A model generated the notes under the pieces. It did no database searches, had not been told where the DNA came from, and worked only from the letters and a program-made list of their open reading frames with translations. The position numbers and the translations under genes were made by a program. From Microbacterium sp. EYE_78 (GTDB taxonomy: Bacteria > Actinomycetota > Actinomycetes > Actinomycetales > Microbacteriaceae), in the NCBI RefSeq assembly GCF_023149035.1, contig NZ_JAHXMY010000001.1, positions 248,001 to 312,000 of the forward strand: 64,000 nucleotides of DNA. Direction: 5' to 3'. Shown piece after piece: positions 53,655 to 61,266 of the stretch (position 1 is the stretch's first letter; the number at the start of each line of letters is the position of its first letter).

Positions 53655-53694
53655 GGGTCGCGGCGTCGTTTCTGAACGCGACGTCGCCCGACCC
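53655..53694 (+). terminator. Candidate attenuator hairpin after the leader ORF
   Basis: GGGTCG (53655-53660) pairs with CGACCC (53689-53694), and CGGCGTCG (53661-53668) with CGACGTCG (53679-53686). A 2-nt bulge and a 10-nt loop complete a 14-bp stem. No T tract follows, so it would work as a structural or Rho-assisted attenuator rather than a simple intrinsic terminator. Confidence 0.5.
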
Positions 53695-53825
53695 CCGAGG
53701 CTCCGGCCGGACCGCGCACAACGCGACCGCCGGGTGTCTCGCACATCGGCCCTCATCGAGGCCCTCCGCGCAACACCACTGAACCCGACGTCCCGTTCCG
53801 GGTTCCCCCTCCGAAGGACATCGCC

Positions 53826-54533
53826 ATGTCGACCTCCGCTCTCCTCTCCGCACCCGCCACCCCCCGCCACCTCCGCGCCGTCGAGGACATCGCCCCGGCC
53901 CGCACCGCCGCTCCGTCAGGTCTTCCCGCCGGCACCGCCCCCCGCGGCTTCGCCCTCTACGTCGGCCTCGACGAGCTGAAGGCCGCCGCCGACGGCGTGA
54001 GCCTCTCGGTCATCGTCGACGCCCTCCGCCGCACCATCGCCGACCTCGCCCCCTCCGCCGAGACCCACGCCACCGTCGCCCTCGCGCCGGTCGGCGCCGG
54101 CGGTCGCGATGTCGACGTCGTCCGCCTCGCGCTCCACGAGCCCGCCGCGGTCGCCCGCACCAAGCCCGAGGAGCCGGTCGACGAGCACGTCCCCGGCGGC
54201 GTCACGATCGACATCTCCCGCCGTCGCGTGCACATCGACGGCGAGAGCGCCGCGCTCACCTTCAAGGAGTTCGAACTGCTGCAGTACCTCGTGCTCCGCG
54301 AGGGCCGGACGATCGAGCGCACCGAGCTGGTGTCGTCGCTGTGGAGCCACACCGAGGGCGACGACGCACCGGGCGAGCGCACCATCGACGTGCACGTGCG
54401 TCGCCTGCGGTCCAAGCTCGGCCGGTACGAGGACATCGTGCGCACCGTCCGCGGCATCGGCTACCGCTTCGACCGCCACGCCGACGTCGTCATCCGCTAC
54501 GGCCACGGCACCCCCTCGCCCGACCGCTTCTGA
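53826..54533 (+). CDS. Orphan winged-helix (OmpR-type DNA-binding domain) transcriptional regulator
   Basis: The 235-residue protein has a C-terminal OmpR/PhoB-type winged helix (residues about 125-220): LTFKEFELLQYLVLREGRTI, ERTIDVHVRRLRSKLG and VRGIGYRFDRH. The N-terminal half has no receiver Asp pocket; instead a small alpha/beta segment (FALYVGLDELKAAADG) follows a Pro/Ala-rich start. It is therefore not a standard response regulator. AAGGACATCGCC precedes the ATG. The leader ORF and hairpin 190 bp upstream on the same strand could control it. Targets unknown. Confidence 0.85.
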   Translation: MSTSALLSAPATPRHLRAVEDIAPARTAAPSGLPAGTAPRGFALYVGLDELKAAADGVSLSVIVDALRRTIADLAPSAETHATVALAPVGAGGRDVDVVRLALHEPAAVARTKPEEPVDEHVPGGVTIDISRRRVHIDGESAALTFKEFELLQYLVLREGRTIERTELVSSLWSHTEGDDAPGERTIDVHVRRLRSKLGRYEDIVRTVRGIGYRFDRHADVVIRYGHGTPSPDRF

Positions 54534-54580
54534 GCCCGCACCCGGGTGCGCTGTCAGCGCCCGGACGTAGGGTGTTCGGC

Positions 54581-55540
54581 ATGAGGTCGGGAGTGCGCGA
54601 ACGGATGCCGCATCCGTCGCCGTCCCCGTCGCTCCGTCCCCTCGAGGCGGAGTACCGCCCCAGCGTCCCCGTCGACGCCGCACGGGCGATCCGCTATCAG
54701 CAGCGCGGAGCCCACGACCCGACGCAGGCAACGGTCGACGGCGTGATCTGGCGGGTCACGCGTACGCCCGAGGGTGTCGCCACCACCGCGATCCGCCCGG
54801 GCCTGCGCACCGTGCGCGCCGCCGCCTGGGGTCCGGGCGCCGCGTGGACCCTCGATCAGCTGCCGCGACTGTGCGGTGCGGACGACGACCCCGAGGGGTT
54901 CGACGCGTCGCGGCATCCGCTCATCGACGAGGTCCATCGCCGCCGCCCGGACCTGCGGATCGGCGCCACCGACCTCGTCTTCGACGCGCTCGCCAGCAGC
55001 ATCTTCGAGCAGAAGGTCACCGGCCTGCAGGCGTTCGGTGCGTGGCGCTGGATCGTCACCCGATACGGCGAGCCCGCCCCCGGACCCACTCCCCGCCCGA
55101 TGTACGCGACGCCGGCCGAGTGGCGCATGATCCCCAGCTGGGCGTGGCACCGCGCCGGACTCGAACCGCCGCAGTCGCAGACCGTCGTCGCCGCCGCGCG
55201 CCGCCGCGCGTCGATCGAGCGGGCAGCCGTCGCCGCGACGACCGGCGACGACCGCGACCGGGTCCTCACGAGCCTGCCGGGCGTCGGCGTGTGGACGAGC
55301 GCCGAGACCCGCATCCGCGCCTTCGGCGACCCGGATGCCGTCAGCTTCGGCGACTACCACGTCGCCCATCAGGTGGGCTACGCGCTCACCGGGTCGCGCG
55401 TCGACGACGACGGGATGCGGGAGCTCCTCGCGCCGTGGGCCGGGCACCGTCAGCGCGTCATCCGACTGATCTCCGCGAGCGGCGTGGTCGAGCCGCGTCG
55501 CGGCCCGCGCCTCGCCCCGGAGGACCACCGGGGCCGCTGA
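54581..55540 (+). CDS. DNA-3-methyladenine glycosylase 2 family (HhH-GPD) protein
   Basis: The 319-residue protein belongs to AlkA-like base-excision glycosylases. FDALASSIFEQKVTGLQAF leads into the HhH-GPD fold, and the helix-hairpin-helix with catalytic Asp is LTSLPGVGVWTSAETRIRAFGDPDAVSFGDYHV (Asp in FGD, near residue 260). A beta-rich N-terminal region (about 25-110) resembles the AlkA N-domain. It should remove alkylated purines. TAGGGT (54568-54573) lies 7 nt before the ATG. Confidence 0.9.
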   Translation: MRSGVRERMPHPSPSPSLRPLEAEYRPSVPVDAARAIRYQQRGAHDPTQATVDGVIWRVTRTPEGVATTAIRPGLRTVRAAAWGPGAAWTLDQLPRLCGADDDPEGFDASRHPLIDEVHRRRPDLRIGATDLVFDALASSIFEQKVTGLQAFGAWRWIVTRYGEPAPGPTPRPMYATPAEWRMIPSWAWHRAGLEPPQSQTVVAAARRRASIERAAVAATTGDDRDRVLTSLPGVGVWTSAETRIRAFGDPDAVSFGDYHVAHQVGYALTGSRVDDDGMRELLAPWAGHRQRVIRLISASGVVEPRRGPRLAPEDHRGR

Positions 55541-55542
55541 CG

Positions 55543-56373
55543 TCAGTGCCCTCGCAGGACGGCGAGCGCGGCGAGCGCCTCGGGAAGATGGTCCAGGACG
55601 GCGATGTGCCCGGCGTCCGGGACAAGCCGCAGCAGCCCGTGCGGCAGGGCATCGGCGATCGCCGTCGCGTGCGCGGGCGGGATGACGCGGTCCAGCCCGC
55701 CCTGCACGACCACCACGGGTGCGTGGACCTCGGCGAGGTCGAACCCCCACGGTCGCGTGAAGGCGAGATCGTCGTCGACGAGACCGTCGGGGCCCCACTG
55801 ATCGGATGCCGCGACGTCGGCGCCCAGCGATGCCCACGTCGTCTCGAGCGCCCGGTAGTCGGCGTCGACGAAGCTCGACGGGTCGAACTCCTCGACCTCG
55901 ACATGGGCGGTCCGCGCGTCGAGCCCGGCCGCCGCCGCCCGGAGGCCGGACGGATCGGCCATCCCGGCGAACCATGCGTCGTCACGCGGCCGGAACGGGG
56001 CGATCGACGCGAGGGTGACGACGCCCGCGACCCGCTCGGGCGACACCGCGGCGACGGCGAGCGCGTGCGGTCCCCCGCCGGACGCACCGACGGAGACGAC
56101 GTCGCGGAGGTCGAGGGCGTCGAGGACCTCAGCGAGCCCGTCGGCGACGTCGCGCACCGTGCGTCCGAGGTGCCGTGCGGCGCCGCCGTACGCGGGGCGG
56201 GCGACGGAGACGACGTCGAGACCCGCGGCATCCGCGGCGTCCTGCACCGGAGGCAGGACGGCGCCCGTCTGCGGGGAGCCGTGATGCCACAGCAGCACGG
56301 GCCGATGGGCGCCAGGACGGTCGACGCTCGCGTGGACGACGTAGCCGGGGACCTGCGGAAGATCGAGCTTCAC
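55543..56373 (-). CDS. Alpha/beta hydrolase
   Basis: The 276-residue protein has VLLWHHGSPQTGAVLPP (oxyanion His-Gly), VARPAYGGAARHLGRTV, the nucleophile elbow SVGASGGGPHALAVA (Ser), an Asp in VVVVQGGLDRVIPPAHA, and the His in LVPDAGHIAVLDHL, so the triad is intact. The GTG at 56373 is preferred over the GTG at 56382 because TAGCGT (56386-56381) overlaps the latter and lies 7 nt before the former. Substrate unknown. Confidence 0.88.
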   Translation of the reverse strand: MKLDLPQVPGYVVHASVDRPGAHRPVLLWHHGSPQTGAVLPPVQDAADAAGLDVVSVARPAYGGAARHLGRTVRDVADGLAEVLDALDLRDVVSVGASGGGPHALAVAAVSPERVAGVVTLASIAPFRPRDDAWFAGMADPSGLRAAAAGLDARTAHVEVEEFDPSSFVDADYRALETTWASLGADVAASDQWGPDGLVDDDLAFTRPWGFDLAEVHAPVVVVQGGLDRVIPPAHATAIADALPHGLLRLVPDAGHIAVLDHLPEALAALAVLRGH

Positions 56374-56424
56374 CCGCGCCACGCTAACGCCCGGTCAGCG
56401 CTCGCGCGACCTAGGCTGATGGTC

Positions 56425-56640
56425 ATGACGCAGCGACCACCCCGCGGCCGCGGATTCTGGGCGGTGGGCACGGTGCTGCTGTTCGCAGGCGGCATCCTCT
56501 TCGGCCTCGTCCTGCAGAACGTCTGGATCGGCCTCGTCCTTGCGGCGGCGATCTCGATCGGGTGGCTGATCGCGTACGAGTCGCGGCGGGGCCGCAACGA
56601 GGGGATCTACGACCGCGACGACGACGGGGCGCAGCTCTAG
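56425..56640 (+). CDS. Small two-helix membrane protein, 71 aa
   Basis: The 71-residue protein has TM segments at about 11-32 (FWAVGTVLLFAGGILFGLVL) and 34-50 (IGLVLAAAISIGWLIAY), then a charged tail (RRGRNEGIYDRDDDG). No family recognised. The ATG at 56425 is chosen because TAGGCT (56412-56417) ends 7 nt before it; an ATG at 56419 is too close. Its TAG and the stop of the convergent ATPase gene share the palindrome CTAG at 56637-56640. Confidence 0.75.
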   Translation: MTQRPPRGRGFWAVGTVLLFAGGILFGLVLQNVWIGLVLAAAISIGWLIAYESRRGRNEGIYDRDDDGAQL

Positions 56641-57392
56641 TAGTAGACCGCCAGGCGCCCTCGCGGACCGTCGACGACGTCGACCGGGGTGTCGAAGATG
56701 CCCGTGAGCACGTCGCCGCGGATGATCTCGTCCGGGGTTCCGAACGCGGCGACGCGGCCGTCCTTCATGGCGCAGACGCGGTCGGCGTAGTGGCCGGCGA
56801 AGTTGATGTCGTGCAGCACGACGACGATCGTGCGGCCAAGCTCCCGAGCGGCGCGCTGCAGGTGGCTCATCATCTGCACGGCGTGCTGGATGTCGAGGTT
56901 GTTGAGCGGCTCGTCGAGCAGCACGTACTCGGTGTCCTGCGCGAGCACCATCGCGACGTACGCGCGCTGGCGCTGTCCGCCCGACAGCTCGTCGAGGTAG
57001 CGGCCCTCGAGTCCGACGAGGCCCAGGAAGTCGATCGACCGGTCGATGACCCGCTCATCGTCGACCGTCAGCCGCCCGTGGGAGTGCGGGTACCTGCCGA
57101 AGCCGACGAGCTGGCGCACCGTCAGCCGCGTCACGAAGTGGTTCTCCTGTCGGAGGATGGCGACGACCTTGGCGAGCTCGCGCGACTTCACCGCCGCGAC
57201 GTCGTGCCCGCCGACGGAGATGGCCCCTGCGTCGGCTGGCAGCAGACGGCCGATCATCGTCAGCAGGGTCGACTTGCCGGCGCCGTTCGGCCCGATGAGC
57301 GCGGTGATGCCGCCCGCCGGCAGGTCGAGGGTGACCGGACCGATCGCGACCTCGGTGCTGTAGCGCTTCTCGACGGCGGTGAGCGAGATCAC
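56637..57392 (-). CDS. Ferric-siderophore ABC transporter ATP-binding protein (FecE-like)
   Basis: The 251-residue ATPase has Walker A ALIGPNGAGKSTLLTM, Q-loop ILRQENHFVTRLT, signature LDELSGGQRQRAYVAMVLAQ, Walker B YVLLDEPLNNLD and H-loop VVVLHDINFA, the pattern of iron-siderophore importers. The GTG at 57392 overlaps the permease end by 4 nt. It is last in a four-gene operon. Confidence 0.94.
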   Translation of the reverse strand: MISLTAVEKRYSTEVAIGPVTLDLPAGGITALIGPNGAGKSTLLTMIGRLLPADAGAISVGGHDVAAVKSRELAKVVAILRQENHFVTRLTVRQLVGFGRYPHSHGRLTVDDERVIDRSIDFLGLVGLEGRYLDELSGGQRQRAYVAMVLAQDTEYVLLDEPLNNLDIQHAVQMMSHLQRAARELGRTIVVVLHDINFAGHYADRVCAMKDGRVAAFGTPDEIIRGDVLTGIFDTPVDVVDGPRGRLAVYY

Positions 57393-58402
57393 AGGCGTCC
57401 CTTTCGGAGCAGGTGGATGAGGAAGAGCGTGCCCCCGACGATCTCGACGATGACGCCGACCGATCCGGCGGCGTAGAAGACGTGCTTGAGCACGACGTAG
57501 GCACCGCCGAGCACGACGAAGCCGAGGAGGGCGGCGAGGGCGAACATCCGGCGGTGGTCGAACGTGTCGGCCAGCTGGTAGGTGAGCATCGCGACGAGGA
57601 AGCCGAAGAAGGTCATGGGCCCGATCAGCGAGGTCGAGACGGCCATGAGGACCGAGACCAGGAGCAGGGCCAGGATCGAGTCGCGCCGCTGCGACGACCC
57701 GAGGCTCACGGCGACCTCGCGTCCGAGGCCGAGCACGTTGAGCCGGCCGCCGGCGACCACGAGCAGTCCCGCCGCGAGGACGACGAGCGGGATCGCGATC
57801 GGCAGGTGGGTGCCGTCGGCGTTCGCGACGCTGCCGATGAGGCGCGCGGTGAGCAGGTCGAACTCGGTGGGCGTCAGCATCCGCTGCAGGAAGGTCGAGA
57901 ACGCCGCCAGCGCACCACCGAGGATGATGCCGACCAGCAGCATGATCTGCACGTTCGCGTAGCGGCCCGAGAGCAGCCACCCGTAGAGCGCCCCCGAGAA
58001 CGCGAGCATCGCCAGGACCTGCAGGAGGTACGGACCCGCGCCCTGGACGAGCAGCGCGCCGGCGGCCCCGAAGAAGAAGATCACCGCGGTCGAGATCGCC
58101 GTGTACAGCGACTCGAACCCCATGATCGACGGCGTGACGATGCGGTTGCCGGTCACGGTCTGGAAGGTGATGGTGGCGATGCCCTGGCAGACGGCGACGA
58201 CCGCGATGACGATGACGCTCGTGACCCGCAGCTGCGCGATGCGCCAGAAGCCGTCGCTGCCGGCGGGGGCGGGGTTGTCCCAGACGAGGATGCCGACGGC
58301 CACCACCGCGGCGAGGATGACGAGGACCGCGACGGTGAGCGCGTAGCGGCGCGCGCGGACGGCGGTGGGGAACGCGCCGGAGAGCGCGACGGTGTCAGCC
58401 AC
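57389..58402 (-). CDS. Iron-siderophore ABC transporter permease (FecCD family, second)
   Basis: The 337-residue FecCD-type permease has about ten TM segments, with LNVLGLGREVAVSLGSSQRR as the family coupling region, GPMTFFGFLVAML and C-terminal VEIVGGTLFLIHLLRKGRL. It overlaps the upstream permease by 8 nt and the ATPase by 4 nt. Confidence 0.93.
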   Translation of the reverse strand: MADTVALSGAFPTAVRARRYALTVAVLVILAAVVAVGILVWDNPAPAGSDGFWRIAQLRVTSVIVIAVVAVCQGIATITFQTVTGNRIVTPSIMGFESLYTAISTAVIFFFGAAGALLVQGAGPYLLQVLAMLAFSGALYGWLLSGRYANVQIMLLVGIILGGALAAFSTFLQRMLTPTEFDLLTARLIGSVANADGTHLPIAIPLVVLAAGLLVVAGGRLNVLGLGREVAVSLGSSQRRDSILALLLVSVLMAVSTSLIGPMTFFGFLVAMLTYQLADTFDHRRMFALAALLGFVVLGGAYVVLKHVFYAAGSVGVIVEIVGGTLFLIHLLRKGRL

Positions 58403-59387
58403 GTCGACGCTGCCGCAGCAGGAGGGCGATGAAGACGACGGCGCCGACCATGGCGAGGATGAGCGAGACGGGCACCTCGAATGGCGCGTTCACGACCCGG
58501 GCGAGGATGTCGCACGCGGTGACGAGGGCGATGCCGCCGAGCGCCACCCAGGGGAGGTTCGAGCGCAGGTCGTCGCCCCGGATGAGCGACACGACGTTCG
58601 GGACGATGAGCCCGAGGAACGGCAGATTGCCGACCACGACGGTGACGACACCGGCTGCGAGCGCGATGAGCACGGTGCCGATGAGGACGACGCGGGAGTA
58701 GTCGAGGCCGACGCTCGTCGCGACGTCGCGCCCGAGACCCGCGATCGTGAAGCGGTCCGCCGCGACGAAGACCGCCACCACCACGAGCAGGACGATCCAG
58801 AGCGGCTCGTACTGCCCGCGCAGCACCGAGGTGAACGACCCGGTGAACCAGATCGCCATGCTCTGCAGGAGGTTCGTCGACAGCGCGATGAACGTCGACA
58901 CCGCGCCGACGACGGCGCCGAGCATCATCCCGACGATGGGGACGATGATCGACGAGGTCAGCATGACCCGGCGCAGGAAGAAGAAGAACAGCATCGTGCC
59001 GATGAATGCCATGCCCACTGCGCCGACCATCCGGACCATGAGCGGAGCGTCGGGGACGACGAGCATGACCAGCAGCAGACCGAGCCCAGCCCATTCGGTG
59101 ACGCCGGTCGTGGTCGGCTCGACGAAGCGGTTCTGCGTCAGCTGCTGCATGACGAGTCCGCACATCGCGAGGGCCGCACCGGCGAGCACGAGCCCGACGG
59201 TGCGCGGGATGCGGGTGATGGCGAACATCTCCGCACCGTCCTCGGCGCCGATCACGTCGTAGACGCCGACGAACAGGGAGAGCGCCACCAGCCCCCCGAC
59301 GACGGTGACGCCGCCGACGAGGGGCCAGGTGAGCAGGCGACCGCGGGAGCGTCGGCCCGCCGCGGTCGCCGTGAGGGCGTCCGTCAT
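58395..59387 (-). CDS. Iron-siderophore ABC transporter permease (FecCD family, first)
   Basis: The 330-residue permease has about ten TM segments, RIPRTVGLVLAGAALAMCGL (the FecCD N-terminal signature), FTIAGLGRDVATSVGLDYSR (coupling region) and GNLPFLGLIVPNVVSLIRGDD. Its ATG overlaps the binding-protein stop as ATGA. It forms a heterodimer with the next permease. Confidence 0.93.
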   Translation of the reverse strand: MTDALTATAAGRRSRGRLLTWPLVGGVTVVGGLVALSLFVGVYDVIGAEDGAEMFAITRIPRTVGLVLAGAALAMCGLVMQQLTQNRFVEPTTTGVTEWAGLGLLLVMLVVPDAPLMVRMVGAVGMAFIGTMLFFFFLRRVMLTSSIIVPIVGMMLGAVVGAVSTFIALSTNLLQSMAIWFTGSFTSVLRGQYEPLWIVLLVVVAVFVAADRFTIAGLGRDVATSVGLDYSRVVLIGTVLIALAAGVVTVVVGNLPFLGLIVPNVVSLIRGDDLRSNLPWVALGGIALVTACDILARVVNAPFEVPVSLILAMVGAVVFIALLLRQRRRG

Positions 59388-60370
59388 CGACCTTCGAGTG
59401 CGTCCGCCAGGTCGCTGAAGAACTGGGTGTAAGTCTCGATGCCCTCGTTGAGGTAGGTGCCCTGGGGCATGTAGACGACGTTCCCCTCCTCGACGGCGGT
59501 CACGTTCTGCAGCGCCTCGGACTCCGAGATGAGGTCGTTCGCGGGCGTGTACGCCTCGTCGGTGTTGACGCTGACCGCGGCATCCCGGTCCATCACGAGG
59601 ATCCAGTCGGGGTTCGACGAGGCGACGGCCTCGACCGAGATGTCGTCGCCCTGGTGGTCGGTCGAGCCCTCGGACTCGAGCGCGGGGGTGAGCCCGAGGA
59701 TGTCGTACACCGGGCCGAGGGTGCGTCCGGTGGTCGGTGCGGCGTAGTTGATCTCGCCGCCGGAGGTGATGACGCCCATCACCGTCTCGCTGTCGTCGTA
59801 GGCGGCCTTCACGCGCTCGATGGCCGCGTCGAAGTCGGCGACGAGGGCAGCCGCCTCGTCCTGCTTGCCGAAGATCTCGCCGAGCGTCGTGACCTGGCGC
59901 TTCAGCTCCGCGTCCAGCGGCTCGCCCTCGCGCGGGTCGAGCTCGACGATGGCGGCATCGGGGACGAGCGTCCCGAAGTCGCCGTAGTAGCTCGAGAAGC
60001 GCTGACCGTTGACGATGAGGTCGGGGTCGGCGGCGACGACGGCCTCGAGGTCGGGCTCGTTGTGGTTGCCGAGGTTCGCGACGTCCGGGTCGTCCTTGAA
60101 CGAGAGCCCGTCCGGGAAGATGTCCAGCGGTGCCCCGACGACCTCCACGCCCCAGTCGTCGAGCATCGAGATGGTGCGGTTGTCGGTCGCGACGACGCGC
60201 TGCGGGGGCGTCGCGACGGTCTGCTCGCCGTGGTTGTCCTCGACCGTCACCGTGGCCGACTCGGCCTCGGCTGCGGGCTCGGCGCCCGCGGTCGTGCCGG
60301 CGCACCCGGCGAGCACGACGGCCGCGATCGCGACGAGCGGGGTGGCGGTGAGGGGACGGATGCTGCGCAT
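59384..60370 (-). CDS. Ferric-siderophore substrate-binding lipoprotein (FecB/FepB-like)
   Basis: The 328-residue protein has a lipoprotein signal ending VVLAGCAGTT, then a type III periplasmic-binding fold: TPPQRVVATDNRTISMLDDW at the start and NEPDLEAVVAADPDLIVNG. CCACAGGAGCAGTCGC precedes the ATG at 60370, which is preferred over the upstream ATG at 60460 because only it has both a signal peptide and this ribosome-binding site. The iron box at 60461-60478 lies 90 bp upstream. It delivers ferric siderophores to the two permeases. Confidence 0.92.
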   Translation of the reverse strand: MRSIRPLTATPLVAIAAVVLAGCAGTTAGAEPAAEAESATVTVEDNHGEQTVATPPQRVVATDNRTISMLDDWGVEVVGAPLDIFPDGLSFKDDPDVANLGNHNEPDLEAVVAADPDLIVNGQRFSSYYGDFGTLVPDAAIVELDPREGEPLDAELKRQVTTLGEIFGKQDEAAALVADFDAAIERVKAAYDDSETVMGVITSGGEINYAAPTTGRTLGPVYDILGLTPALESEGSTDHQGDDISVEAVASSNPDWILVMDRDAAVSVNTDEAYTPANDLISESEALQNVTAVEEGNVVYMPQGTYLNEGIETYTQFFSDLADALEGR

Positions 60371-60460
60371 GCGACTGCTCCTGTGGTCGGACGAGCGGGC
60401 GCGTATCAGCGCGCTGGCGAGTCCGGTCGGAAGGGGATGCCGGACGATCGCCGGCGTCAT

Positions 60461-60478
60461 TTAGGCTAGCCTTACCTA
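60461..60478. promoter_or_regulatory. Iron box (IdeR/DtxR type) between divergent iron genes
   Basis: TTAGGCTAGCCTTACCTA matches the actinobacterial IdeR/DtxR box (TTAGGTTAGSCTAACCTAA) at most positions. It lies between the importer operon and the siderophore-interacting protein gene. The hexamer TAGCCT inside it (60467-60472) is at -10 distance from the GTG at 60480, so the iron-loaded repressor would cover that promoter directly. Confidence 0.8.
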
Positions 60479-60479
60479 C

Positions 60480-61256
60480 GTGACCGCCGTCAAATCCGCA
60501 TCCTCGTTCCGCCTCGAGCGGCAGCCCCTCGACCTGCGGTTCCGGCGTGCGACGCTCGCCGCGCGGACGTGGGAGACCTCGACCTATGTTCGGGTGCGAC
60601 TGGAAGGCGACGACCTGCGCGGCTTCACGTCGCTCGGCAGCGACGACCACATGCGCCTCTTCTTCCCCGGCGTCGACGTCGACGACGTCGAGACCATGCG
60701 GCAGTCGCCGAGCCGCGAATACACCCCGCTCGCCTGGGACGCCGACGCGGGGCGGCTCGAGGTCGAGTTCGCAGTGCACGGCGACGCGGGCATCGCCGCG
60801 CCGTGGGCGGCGACCGCTCCTCTCGGCTCGGTGATCGGCGTCGGCGGCCCACGCGGATCGATGATCGTCTCCGGGCGGCCGGACGCCTGGTTCCTCGCAG
60901 GCGACGAGACCGCCGTCCCGGCGATCCGCCGCTTCGCTGCGCTCATGGACGAGTCGGCGACCGGGCGCATCCTCATCGAGGTGACGGATGCCGCGCATGC
61001 ACTGCCCGTGGCCGCTCCGGCCGGCGTGACCGTGGCATTCGTCCACCGCGGCGACGCGTTCCCCGGCACGGCGCTCCCAGATGCGCTCGACGAGCTCTCC
61101 GAGGCCGATCGCCCCGCCGGCGACGTCTTCGGGTTCGTTGCGGCCGAGCAGGGCGTCGTCAAGGCGGGGCGCCGGCTGCTGCTCGAGCGGTGGGGCCTGG
61201 CATCCGACCAGGTCGTCGTGAAGGGCTACTGGAAGAGCGGCGAGGCTGCAGGCTAA
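60480..61256 (+). CDS. Siderophore-interacting protein (FAD-dependent ferric-siderophore reductase)
   Basis: The 258-residue flavoprotein belongs to the ViuB-like group. The FAD motif SPSREYTPLAWDAD (R-x-Y-T) is near residue 79, the phosphate-binding GGPRGSMIV follows, then the pyridine-nucleotide region FLAGDETAVPAIRRFA. The C-terminal KGYWKSG is the family end. It should reduce Fe(III) siderophores in the cytoplasm and release iron. The last residues EAAG lie next to the integrase start and may be changed by the insertion. Confidence 0.92.
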   Translation: MTAVKSASSFRLERQPLDLRFRRATLAARTWETSTYVRVRLEGDDLRGFTSLGSDDHMRLFFPGVDVDDVETMRQSPSREYTPLAWDADAGRLEVEFAVHGDAGIAAPWAATAPLGSVIGVGGPRGSMIVSGRPDAWFLAGDETAVPAIRRFAALMDESATGRILIEVTDAAHALPVAAPAGVTVAFVHRGDAFPGTALPDALDELSEADRPAGDVFGFVAAEQGVVKAGRRLLLERWGLASDQVVVKGYWKSGEAAG

Positions 61257-61266
61257 TTTAGGAGCC

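Larger units (their letters stand above)
53406..53825. other. 420-bp stretch without a long gene: leader ORF region
   Basis: Apart from the leader ORF, its promoter and the hairpin described separately, this stretch holds a small inverted repeat, CAGATT-GAGC-AATCTG (53445-53460), about 40 bp upstream of the promoter -35. It might be an operator. From 53700 to 53812 I see no further element. Confidence 0.6.

Noticed and set aside
54341..54580. Upstream extension of the DNA glycosylase frame
   Set aside because: It overlaps the winged-helix gene in another frame and reads as Arg/His-rich text. The ATG at 54581 with TAGGGT 7 nt upstream and the start of family-like sequence is preferred.
60459..61262. 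ATTTAGG repeated at the iron box and at the integrase start as att core
   Set aside because: The match is only 7 bp, and the first copy lies within a functional iron box. Without the element's other end it is not distinguishable from chance.
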